Shown here: piece by piece, positions 44,601 through 50,996 of the stretch
Layout: every line of letters begins with the position of its first letter
How positions within the stretch are numbered: the first letter of the stretch is position 1
DNA from: JAAZBG01 sp964390065
GTDB taxonomy: Bacteria; Fibrobacterota; Chitinivibrionia; Chitinivibrionales; Chitinispirillaceae
Direction of reading: 5' to 3'
DNA length: 64,000 nucleotides
Assembly: GCA_964390065.1 (NCBI GenBank)
Contig: CAYMGX010000004.1
Location: forward strand, 19,937-83,936
Program-made: the position numbers and the translations under genes
Notes under the pieces: model-generated
Told to the model about the DNA's origin: nothing
What the model saw: the letters and a program-made list of their open reading frames with translations, nothing else
The model's database searches: none

Positions 44601-44891
44601 TAATTCCGGATAATGATATTCCCAAAGCGTATATCCGAGAGGGTCGGTTCTTTTAAATGTGATCTGCCGTTTCTCAAAATCGATTTTTGATGTATCGACA
44701 AATATTCTGGTCGAAAGATTCATGAGTACCGGATGCGGTGATTTCAGCATTGAGTATTCTTCAACCTCTTCATCAAGAGGATGAAAGCCCTCAATATACG
44801 GCTTCTTAACCTGTAAACCCTGACCTGATACAACAGCAATTAATGCAACAAGTATCAACAGTGCAAATTTAAAAACATTGCGTAGGTTCAA
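38622..44891 (-). CDS. sprA: SprA-family giant outer-membrane protein (type IX secretion translocon-like)
   Basis: The protein has 2089 residues with a signal peptide (FALLILVALIAVVSGQG). The N-terminal region (NLSTRIFVDTSKIDFEKRQI, LGYTLWEYHYPELSDFL) and the many beta-strands across the length, ending in a terminal strand NNFSLVIDIRFR, match the SprA/Sov family. Bacteroidota SprA forms a very large 36-strand barrel that is the export pore of type IX secretion and is needed for gliding. Family length (about 2300-2500) is slightly greater. Fibrobacterota are known to encode SprA homologues. The neighbour upstream is a SUMF1-fold protein. The GC-poor intergenic region before it contains no recognised promoter. 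Confidence 0.87.
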   Translation of the reverse strand: MNLRNVFKFALLILVALIAVVSGQGLQVKKPYIEGFHPLDEEVEEYSMLKSPHPVLMNLSTRIFVDTSKIDFEKRQITFKRTDPLGYTLWEYHYPELSDFLSERRNFSFGREWKRSAASNLTGDNQKNKQSVAKFQWELPVQYPSWAQRVLGNEPPRLTIDGNLKLKISILSGLTKSPGTSSSRVNDFQMDEDYNFSVTGSVGRLINVSIRSSSEDNFNFSDNFDNFKIEYKEATPGELEDEIIQEVVAGYTGFDMKGTSLTGIIDSKQGLFGIKVRAKLGPLMLTTIAATEHAESGTRSFSRGNSGSSSSSMEKVSKYLENVFFYLDNRYRAAYMMKYAKNGTGVSSASPVDSLEVWVKADKVASSNHMYYTSDENVYLTESDTSSLTVENIKQTQRSKFLKLKENIHYKLTKEDGYIQFTDSIRILTTDLVAIYLRSKDGSINKGNYKIDGSDTLRVLWSLKPSGYIDTPAEDTARYFLMWRNVYSIPQNENLMNLKVAIKKKNADNSSDTTSKTTTSPPRFYSEIIGIADDKGNTLIQDGSIFRGKEGLLVIPPWNTTGYGDLPFMNTALGADVDSLIYLESLQKRVTDVNTTLYIEGGNTTVSPILDLNAFDVLEGTDKVWANGDALERNVDYVINYDDGTIELISLKAKMASDIKAEFQEQSMFAPQKKIFLGMNGQVQLPFLSNRSFIAGTLLYQDVKVSENVPRLGQEGYGKLLFDINTVVDLEPEWMTSLVNKIPLIETTSSSQVKFEFEVAHSSMNANPDGKAYVDDFEDSKSSDNFGNDDDEWHQASPPQPVLDTLSKAPPAWDFYWFTPIEYDNVNRIRKTDLYYFEPSAKPSATDGYLSVVRFHCTPAPADPTLRSLYKNAWAGVMTPVPSLFSNKDKMQYIDFYIKDQSVGKPGKLLLQFGHMKEDISLDGGLPNGNADKEDTAATRSDYKFYSEALDLGIDRLSDTSEVWKVPDGDGGWRVLRYDDPLLGNFRKDPARDNGGLYDKENSGNFRLKSRTQNNKTIFDGEDINNNSTVETATKENYFQFEIDLSDTTAPYFDKTEKLATNTKWRKVHLPIKEIIPGYENMMTPYGSPQWKNISMIRMIWKDFDSTRLTSEHQLIISDMKFVGNQWISSSDSSGAKIEALSISNKESKNYIIPPGFKVEIDAATKDTIEEKALQLSFKNLRRGKEAIVVKNYEYQELNLTAYKNLSMYVYGDNSTSSTNPLYNGGVKFVFRFGSDSTTYYEYRKPIYQGWNNNFINIDLQQLAREKDKYMIQHPYDSINAMGDDFRIKAPLGRQPNLSQIKWMALGVVRDTQTTGADADSGFIWVNEMILSGIEKLDGWAARSELSMKFADFLNFKTDMTYTNGNYRKIQDLTRTPNNSDVKTNINASVNLDRFLPKDYGVNIPVGVVLQGSANRPQLKNNDVPLGVQGKADDLSDLAGDAIGMMIKGKPDNIYTKETELYENQTSTRNFYTSYSKSSPSDFWLSNLLADRINTSFTYSTSVIDSSMGYDSTGTQVYKRRSESDVYNYNLKYDLSQRSDKLKWTKFRPHKTDSSAKWIPERLWDYELSLLPSTLNFTLGDASLSDNTSFDTRENTFDTKRSLTVRHGFQMDYAPISPLLKLNYSLNVDRNLDTVVANDINNSEILSNIFAAHRDSKWKDKYILRGERGRNQNAGIRFDPQFFNWLTTSADYNSNFTSSWAQMQYDRYQNDYFNINVNSTFSINSSLNFADLISTFTSNRKPNSTDSGLIKFETGFKKLGFRSVSFTYSAGSRLNNNNVGTNLLENYSNWEYFKYKLGVTNRNVFTGEMDDSRLGGMTSRIGKYAQDYYKNDIRTVNRSYKFSTGLDLTVPFELSLNPITIQWSNEYRVTPDTSQFDSSFTLPDISVSARTPALMKIGFISDLFRDLTLTSNYSFRKTENRLNLVTSSTDRIDMSPLVNLTGSIKKWPVSLNYSHRFSKEMKKGEKVKDTTTTNSDELTIGYEIEKSNRLNEIKILYWKIPVKGKTTLGMTMSRNSTRNSIDQDPNEKVKESLSLSPHLTYIFTDNVTGTFSYTGSRIKDGTKDKITGQESISTDNDNNFSLVIDIRFR

Positions 44892-45007
44892 TGCAGATTA
44901 CTCCTGTAATTGTAATTGAGCTATGACAAATAACTGTTAACACCGCGTGCATCACCTGTTATCCTGTTTTAGAACCGTTCAGCGATGGTATCATATCTCT
45001 TCCAGAA

Positions 45008-46168
45008 TTATTTATTTACAATATCAGAACAGCATCTGAACCCTACCGGATTATGCCTGTTCTGAGGATAATAACTATATCGTTTATCAGTACAATTGCT
45101 CTGAGGACCGCTTTCCCAGAATCCACCCTTTACGTAATAAAACTGACGATTCTCGATTGATTTTGTATCAGTCCATTCAGCAAGATTACCCGACATGTCA
45201 TATACACCAAAAAAGCTTCTGCACTCTGGCCTACTACCCGACACTCTGAATGTCGTATCATGCGTTGAACACGCATACTGTTCGTATGCCTGACCATAAG
45301 GGTATCTCCAGCTATATGGTCCCATACATGCGATGGTCCACTCATCTGCTGTACATAACCTTTTCCCTTTTGAAAAGCAAGAATCTGATGCTCCATATTT
45401 TGAAACAAACGATTCTGGTCGACCTCCCTTGCGATTCGGCCATTCATATCTGTCAATGCAAAACTGTTGATCTGAAACCCTGACATATTCCATACCATCC
45501 GGGCAGTACTTCTCAGATTCGCCCCTGACAATCTCGTAATATTCCGATCTGACATCCATTGCATTGTTACAACTGTCGTATGCTGTAAACTCTATCGTTG
45601 ATGTAGCCGAAATTGTAACTGGATTTCCGTCATAGACATTCCATTTCGGTGCATCCCTGAACCGCCATTCAATCTGAGCCTTCTTGTCAGACACAAAAAC
45701 GATCGAGACATCTTCGTGATGACGACCACCTGATGGATCAGTGTACACCCATGGCCTGGTTGTGTCTGATTCACATGGATCAATTTTATGTATCACGGGA
45801 TCTGTGACTGCAGAGGAATCTGTTTTTGTCGTGTCAGGGACTATTGCAACAGTATCCATTTTTTTAACCTTATCAACAGCTTTTTTAACCGGTTTAACCA
45901 CTACATCCGTTTTTTTTACCGTATCGGCTGATTGCAGCACAATCGCACCGGTATCATTTACACTATGCGATCCCGTTGTATCAATATTAACAGTCATATC
46001 GCTGCTGTCAACAGCAGAAACGATAGTATCACTTTTCGCAACAGATGATCTACCTGTACTCCTGGATTGACTCCAGAAAAAGAGTAGCATGACAATTAAC
46101 AAAATAAGAAGAATCTCAACAATGATTGTATTCCGGTTACGACCTTTCTTTTCCTTCTTATTTTGCAT
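45008..46168 (-). CDS. Membrane-anchored protein with SUMF1/FGE-like domain
   Basis: The protein has 386 residues. One N-terminal membrane helix (about residues 15-34) places the rest outside the membrane. Residues about 40-125 are a low-complexity Ser/Thr/Asp/Val/Lys linker. Residues about 140-215 are a beta-sandwich (VYTDPSGGRHHEDVSIVFVS, TISATSTIEFTAYDS) like the C-terminal domain of chitobiases. Residues about 220-385 are a formylglycine-generating-enzyme fold (GKRLCTADEWTIAC, YDMSGNLAEWTDT, VKGGFWESGPQSNC, NPVGFRCC). One of the two active-site cysteines of true FGE is absent (GGFWES in place of GGSWLC). GldJ and GldK of type IX secretion also carry this fold. A role with SprA is inferred. 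Confidence 0.75.
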   Translation of the reverse strand: MQNKKEKKGRNRNTIIVEILLILLIVMLLFFWSQSRSTGRSSVAKSDTIVSAVDSSDMTVNIDTTGSHSVNDTGAIVLQSADTVKKTDVVVKPVKKAVDKVKKMDTVAIVPDTTKTDSSAVTDPVIHKIDPCESDTTRPWVYTDPSGGRHHEDVSIVFVSDKKAQIEWRFRDAPKWNVYDGNPVTISATSTIEFTAYDSCNNAMDVRSEYYEIVRGESEKYCPDGMEYVRVSDQQFCIDRYEWPNRKGGRPESFVSKYGASDSCFSKGKRLCTADEWTIACMGPYSWRYPYGQAYEQYACSTHDTTFRVSGSRPECRSFFGVYDMSGNLAEWTDTKSIENRQFYYVKGGFWESGPQSNCTDKRYSYYPQNRHNPVGFRCCSDIVNK

Positions 46169-46207
46169 GCAACACCTTTACTAAATGCAACTATCTGGAT
46201 TAACCCG

Positions 46208-47035
46208 TCATTGCACCATACAGTTTCCATGTTCAATGGTAGTCATTACCTTTAGAAAATCCACTGTAGCAGCAACATCGTGAACCCTGAATATTTTTAC
46301 TCCGGATAAAAATGCACTGGCAATACTTCCAAGTGTACCACACAGCCTGTCTTTAACATCACGACCCGTAATCGCTCCGACAAACCGTTTCCTTGATGTC
46401 CCCAATACCACCGGGTAGCCAGTCTTTACAAGAACATCAATAGAGCCAAGAAGTGCAACATTATGCATGGTATTTTTTGCAAAACCGATACCCGGGTCAA
46501 TCATTATTCTGTCCCGTTTTACACCTGCTGTTTCAAAACTGTTTACTGCTGAAGACAGTTCACTCTTTACATCCGCCACGACGTTTTCATAGGCAGGCTC
46601 AATCTGCATCGTCTGTGGATCTTTCCTGCTATGCATCAGTATTACATCAACATCAGCAGATGCGACAAATGCGCTCATTGTTTTATCAAATCTGCCCGAA
46701 CTGATATCATTAATTATTGTTGCACCCGCCTCAACTGCTGCATCAGCAACAGAAACCCAAGTTGTATCGACACTTACAAGAATATCCGGATTTATCTCCC
46801 TGATTTTTTTAATCACCGGAACGACCCGTTCACGCTCTTGTCCGGGACTCACCTCAGCAGCACCTGGTCTGCTTGACGCTCCTCCGATATCAAGGATATC
46901 TGCACCTTCTGCAATAAGCTGTTGTGCGTGTTCAAATGCCCTATCAACAGAAAAGTAGCTTCCGCCGTCATAAAACGAATCCGGTGTAGCGTTAATAATA
47001 CCCATCACGTAAAATGGTTTTTCATCTATCTGCAT
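46208..47035 (-). CDS. folP: Dihydropteroate synthase
   Basis: This 275-residue TIM-barrel enzyme joins p-aminobenzoate to the pterin in folate synthesis. It has MGIINATPDSFYDGG, DILDIGGASSRPGA (substrate loop), VSVDTTWVSVADAA, IINDISSG, RIMIDPGIGFAKN and GTSRKRFVGAI, in the normal order. It follows ftsH with 93 bases containing a strong hairpin. The tilS-ftsH-folP order is common. Confidence 0.96.
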   Translation of the reverse strand: MQIDEKPFYVMGIINATPDSFYDGGSYFSVDRAFEHAQQLIAEGADILDIGGASSRPGAAEVSPGQERERVVPVIKKIREINPDILVSVDTTWVSVADAAVEAGATIINDISSGRFDKTMSAFVASADVDVILMHSRKDPQTMQIEPAYENVVADVKSELSSAVNSFETAGVKRDRIMIDPGIGFAKNTMHNVALLGSIDVLVKTGYPVVLGTSRKRFVGAITGRDVKDRLCGTLGSIASAFLSGVKIFRVHDVAATVDFLKVMTTIEHGNCMVQ

Positions 47036-47072
47036 TATTGCGTTTCTGCTTAAATTATTATTGTAAACAGAT

Positions 47073-47108
47073 ATGGACTTTTTCCCGTTTTTGGGGGAAA
47101 AAGTCCAT
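47073..47108. other. Hairpin between ftsH and folP
   Basis: ATGGACTTTTTCCC and GGGAAAAAGTCCAT form a perfect 14-bp stem with an eight-base loop. No T-tract follows on the minus strand, the direction of the genes, so it may be an mRNA-processing or attenuating structure rather than a full terminator. Confidence 0.6.
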
Positions 47109-47128
47109 TTAATTTAACTTAACTTCAC

Positions 47129-49297
47129 TTACACTGATGGTTTTGAATCACTGGTATCAGTTTTTTCACCATTATCCTGACTATCTTCCTCCCTGACAGC
47201 ACCATCTGATGGTTCTGGTTCTGCCGGGGGTGTTGACGCATCAGGTGAGGATAATTGCGATTCATTAGCTTTTTCTTCTTCTGCTGCTTTCATTGCTTTT
47301 AACTGCTCATCCCGTTTGAGAAGTGAACGGGATTTTTTAGCAGTCACAAGTGGTTCACCCTTAATAACCTTCATGATCTCGTCACGATCAAGCAGTTCAT
47401 GTTCAAGCAGTGCATTTGCCAGCAAATCAAGTTCCGTACGGTGTGCCTCAAGGATATCGCGACTGCGCTGTAACTGACCTTCAATTAAAGTTCTCATAAC
47501 AGCATCGATCTCCTCGGCAGTTTTATCAGAGTAGTCCCTGTGACGCGATATTTCACGACCGAGGAAAATCTGCTCATCCTTTTCACCATAGCTTAAAGGA
47601 CCAAGTTCCGTTGTCATACCATAATCACAGACAAGTTTACGAACAAGATTCGTTGCCTGTTTAATATCACTTGACGCACCAGTAGTCTGATTTTCAAAAA
47701 TCATCTCCTCGGCAACACGCCCGCCATACATAATACAGATTCTGTCAAGTATATACTGTTTGGTATAACTATGCTTGTCCTCAAACGGCAGCGAGAAAGT
47801 AACCCCAAGCGCCCGGCCGCGGGGAATAATCGTTACTTTATGAAGCGGATCCGCTTCTTCACAATAGATATTACATATTGCATGCCCTGCTTCGTGATAT
47901 GCAGTACTTCTCTTTTCTTTATCGGAAAGCACCATGCTTTTTCTCTCAGCACCCATCATGACACGATCTTTGGCTTCTTCAAAATCAAGCATTGTTACCT
48001 GCTCCTGCCCGAATCGTGCCGCCATCAATGCAGCCTCGTTGACAATATTAGCAAGATCAGCACCGACAAACCCCGGTGTACCGCGTGCAATTGTATGCAA
48101 ATCAACATCTGACGAAAGTGGTGTATTCTTCGTATGAACCCTTAGTATGCCCTCACGTCCCTTGACATCAGGGACATCAACAACTATCTGGCGATCGAAA
48201 CGTCCGGGACGAAGCAGCGCCGGATCAAGAACATCAGGACGGTTTGTTGCAGCGATAAGTATCACACCGCTGTTAACCTCAAACCCATCCATTTCGACAA
48301 GCATCTGGTTAAGTGTCTGCTCCCGCTCATCGTGTCCTCCGCCAAGCCCCGCACCACGCTGACGTCCCACAGCATCAATTTCATCAATGAATATGATACT
48401 TGGGGAATTGCGTTTTGCAGTATCAAAAAGATCTCTTACCCGTGATGCACCAACACCAACAAACATTTCAACAAAATCGGAACCGCTCATTGACAAGAAC
48501 GGAACACCGGCTTCTCCGGCCACACATCGTGCGAGAAGCGTCTTACCGGTTCCCGGCGGGCCAAGAAGCAGTACACCTTTTGGAATCTTTCCACCAAGTT
48601 TCTTGAATTTCTTCGGATCTTTCAGAAAGTCAATGATCTCCTGAAGTTCCATCTTGGCTTCTTCAACACCAGCGACATCTGCGAAGGTATTCTGTGGGCG
48701 ATCCATCGACTGAAGCTTTGCACGGCTTTTACCAAAAGAGAATATTCCTTTTTGCCCTGACTGCATTTGACGAAAAAAGAACAGTAGAAAAAACACAAAA
48801 AGAAGCCACGGAAGAAGGTTGATAAGGACATCCCCCCAGGCCATTTTCTCCTGCTCAAAGCTGAATGTAAATCCGCTTTTTTCCCACTCTGCAAGAATTG
48901 CGGAATCAACAAATGGAAGTGTTACAAAGAAATTTTTTGATGGTTTTGGATTTCTGACCATTGCCGCATATTTAGATAAAACTGTATCTGTTGTACAAAC
49001 ACCGTGAAGATCTGCGCGATTCAACCCACGCTGGATTACCCGGACCTCTTTAATACCTGCATTGGGATTTGCAAGAAGCTCCTTGAACTGCGTGTACGTT
49101 AGTTTTACCTCTTTAGGCATCCCCACTCCTTCCATGGAACGGAGTGCAACAACCACAACAACCGCAATAAGCAGCCACATTAAAAATGTTTTTCCCGGCT
49201 CCCTCTTTGGTGGTCCTTTACGCGGATCATTGTCCAGAGCCCTTCTCCGAAGTAGATCTTTGTCATTGTTCTTTTCATTTTTCTCTTCTGACGCCAA
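47129..49297 (-). CDS. ftsH: ATP-dependent zinc metalloprotease FtsH
   Basis: The start is TTG at 49297 behind GAGGGAAAA, giving 722 residues. Two membrane helices (FLMWLLIAVVVVVAL; LLPWLLFVFFLLFFF) flank a periplasmic loop. The AAA domain has the Walker A GPPGTGKT, the pore loop near MSGSDFVEMFVGVGA, the Walker B IIFIDEIDAVG and the second region of homology RPGRFDRQI. The zinc protease has AYHEAGHAI. The last 60 residues are a Ser/Pro/Glu/Asp-rich tail without recognisable fold. It degrades membrane and misfolded proteins. Confidence 0.97.
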   Translation of the reverse strand: MASEEKNEKNNDKDLLRRRALDNDPRKGPPKREPGKTFLMWLLIAVVVVVALRSMEGVGMPKEVKLTYTQFKELLANPNAGIKEVRVIQRGLNRADLHGVCTTDTVLSKYAAMVRNPKPSKNFFVTLPFVDSAILAEWEKSGFTFSFEQEKMAWGDVLINLLPWLLFVFFLLFFFRQMQSGQKGIFSFGKSRAKLQSMDRPQNTFADVAGVEEAKMELQEIIDFLKDPKKFKKLGGKIPKGVLLLGPPGTGKTLLARCVAGEAGVPFLSMSGSDFVEMFVGVGASRVRDLFDTAKRNSPSIIFIDEIDAVGRQRGAGLGGGHDEREQTLNQMLVEMDGFEVNSGVILIAATNRPDVLDPALLRPGRFDRQIVVDVPDVKGREGILRVHTKNTPLSSDVDLHTIARGTPGFVGADLANIVNEAALMAARFGQEQVTMLDFEEAKDRVMMGAERKSMVLSDKEKRSTAYHEAGHAICNIYCEEADPLHKVTIIPRGRALGVTFSLPFEDKHSYTKQYILDRICIMYGGRVAEEMIFENQTTGASSDIKQATNLVRKLVCDYGMTTELGPLSYGEKDEQIFLGREISRHRDYSDKTAEEIDAVMRTLIEGQLQRSRDILEAHRTELDLLANALLEHELLDRDEIMKVIKGEPLVTAKKSRSLLKRDEQLKAMKAAEEEKANESQLSSPDASTPPAEPEPSDGAVREEDSQDNGEKTDTSDSKPSV

Positions 49298-49381
49298 TTT
49301 TCCCTCTAACTTTCTATAGTATCATAACCATTGCTGCGATTCTTCGACTGCAAACTTCATATGCAAACTTCATAAAATACA

Positions 49382-50731
49382 TTATAATATTTGAGCGTGT
49401 AACTGAAACGACATTTTTGTTATGCTTTTTGTAGAACCAGTGACTTTTACACGATCTGAAAGCCGCACACCGGGGATCCAGACAACATCGTTTACACTTA
49501 CCAGAACAAACATCCGCTCCCGATCAATTTTAGAATACCCCTGCGATTCAAGAAACGATAACACTGGTATCTCATTATTACGACCCAACGGGACAAAGCA
49601 ATCATGAGACCTGACTGTTCTGAGTACAAATGACTCCCTCAGAAATACACTATCGATGTACGCAGTATTTTTATCATCATTCCTGACAAATATATCAGAA
49701 TGCTGAATAACAATTCGAATATGTCCATTATTTAGTGTCGTTTCACCCTGACATGCGATAGTCTCATTTACCTCTGGAATTCTGAAACCATCTTTCAGGA
49801 AGATCAGGCTGGTACGGGCACCGTACATCGACCACCCATTCGTTAGTAACAACCTGCCTGATGTCTCATTGCAATTATTGATTATTTCTGCAATTTTTTT
49901 ATGTGAACATTGAATTCCACGACCATACAACATTCTCACTAAATACTCAGACACACCTGTTGCGGAAAAACAATTACGGCTAAGTTCAAAGTGAGACTCA
50001 CTCTCATCAAGGACATATTTTACTCTCCACTGCTGGTACTGTGTCTCAATAATATCCGATATGTCTGCGGCACTTTTTGCAACTGCCACAAGGTGCTCCC
50101 TGATTGCGGGATTTAGTGTCTCTAATAATGGCAATACATTGTGACGTATATTATTACGAAGAAACGCCGTATCATTGTTTGTGTAATCGTCACGCCATAA
50201 AATTCCATTTTTCTGTAAAAAACAAAGCAGTTCCTTTTTGGTGATTCCAAGCAGCGGTCTGATAACACCGTCGTCTCTAACTTCCTGAACTCCTGCCAAT
50301 CCACGAATACCACACCCCCTGATTATTCTCATCAACAGTGTTTCAGCCTGATCATCTGCGGTGTGAGCAGTTACGATGTAATCAAAATTGTGGATTTTTT
50401 TAAGGTGATGAAAGAAGGCATAGCGTTCCGACCGGCAATACTCCTCGACACCGGAAGAATCAAGTGTGATACCGGAAAGCTTTTTTGAAAAAAACGCTAT
50501 CGACAATGAATCGGCCATTGATTGTACCAACGTTTCATCCAGATCTGCATCTTTTCCCCTAAGCCCATGATTTATATGTGCAACAGCAATTGATTCAATA
50601 CGCAGGATATCCCGGTTTCGATGAAGCAGGTGGAGTAGCGCTACCGAATCTGCTCCTCCGGAAACCGCTATCAGAAGTGACAGCTTATTCTTTGGAAGCT
50701 TAGTGAAAAAATCTATAAGCGATTGAATAAT
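49382..50731 (-). CDS. tilS: tRNA(Ile)-lysidine synthase
   Basis: TilS converts C34 of tRNA-Ile(CAU) to lysidine. The conserved N-terminal PP-loop SGGADSVALLHLL is encoded around 50627-50662, followed by AHINHGLRG and VTAHTADDQAETLLMRIIRG. The first canonical start codon in this frame (TTG, 50530) lies after the ATP-binding motif and would remove it. The frame is open upstream to a stop at 50791 and contains no ATG, GTG or TTG. The natural N-terminus (QSLIDFFTKLPKNKLSLL) would begin at the tandem ATT codons at 50731/50728, with CAGGG upstream, so I infer an ATT start (449 residues). A sequencing error cannot be excluded. Confidence 0.85.
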   Translation of the reverse strand: MIQSLIDFFTKLPKNKLSLLIAVSGGADSVALLHLLHRNRDILRIESIAVAHINHGLRGKDADLDETLVQSMADSLSIAFFSKKLSGITLDSSGVEEYCRSERYAFFHHLKKIHNFDYIVTAHTADDQAETLLMRIIRGCGIRGLAGVQEVRDDGVIRPLLGITKKELLCFLQKNGILWRDDYTNNDTAFLRNNIRHNVLPLLETLNPAIREHLVAVAKSAADISDIIETQYQQWRVKYVLDESESHFELSRNCFSATGVSEYLVRMLYGRGIQCSHKKIAEIINNCNETSGRLLLTNGWSMYGARTSLIFLKDGFRIPEVNETIACQGETTLNNGHIRIVIQHSDIFVRNDDKNTAYIDSVFLRESFVLRTVRSHDCFVPLGRNNEIPVLSFLESQGYSKIDRERMFVLVSVNDVVWIPGVRLSDRVKVTGSTKSITKMSFQLHAQIL

Positions 50732-50824
50732 AAGAATAACCCTGTTATAGAAATCTGTATTTACGATAACTACAAAATATATAATGGATTAGAAAAAATG
50801 AAGTTTGGGAAGATTTTTACTTAG

Positions 50825-50898
50825 TAGCAGCGGAGGGAATTGAACCCCCGACACATGGATTATGATTCCATTGCTCTAACCGACTGAGCTACGCTGCC
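50825..50898 (-). tRNA. tRNA-Met (CAU anticodon)
   Basis: The cloverleaf reads 5' GGCAGCG, D-arm GCTC-AGTCGGTTA-GAGC, anticodon stem ATGGA with loop ATCATAA and stem TCCAT, T-arm GGGGG-TTCAATT-CCCTC, and acceptor 3' CGCTGCT plus A. The anticodon is CAU. The G1-U72 pair and T-arm resemble elongator tRNA-Met of B. subtilis as I recall it, so elongator Met is preferred over the TilS substrate tRNA-Ile2. There is no CCA in the DNA. It lies 94 bases ahead of tilS on the same strand. Confidence 0.9.
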
Positions 50899-50996
50899 AA
50901 AAGTGATTAAAAAGTACGAAATAACCAGATACTAAGTCAAGTGAAAAAAGTAGAAAATTGTAATTTTTATAAGAATTTCGTTTGCACTCCAAATAA

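Noticed and set aside
45008..46168. Active formylglycine-generating enzyme
   Set aside because: One of the two active-site cysteines is missing, and no sulfatase gene is nearby.
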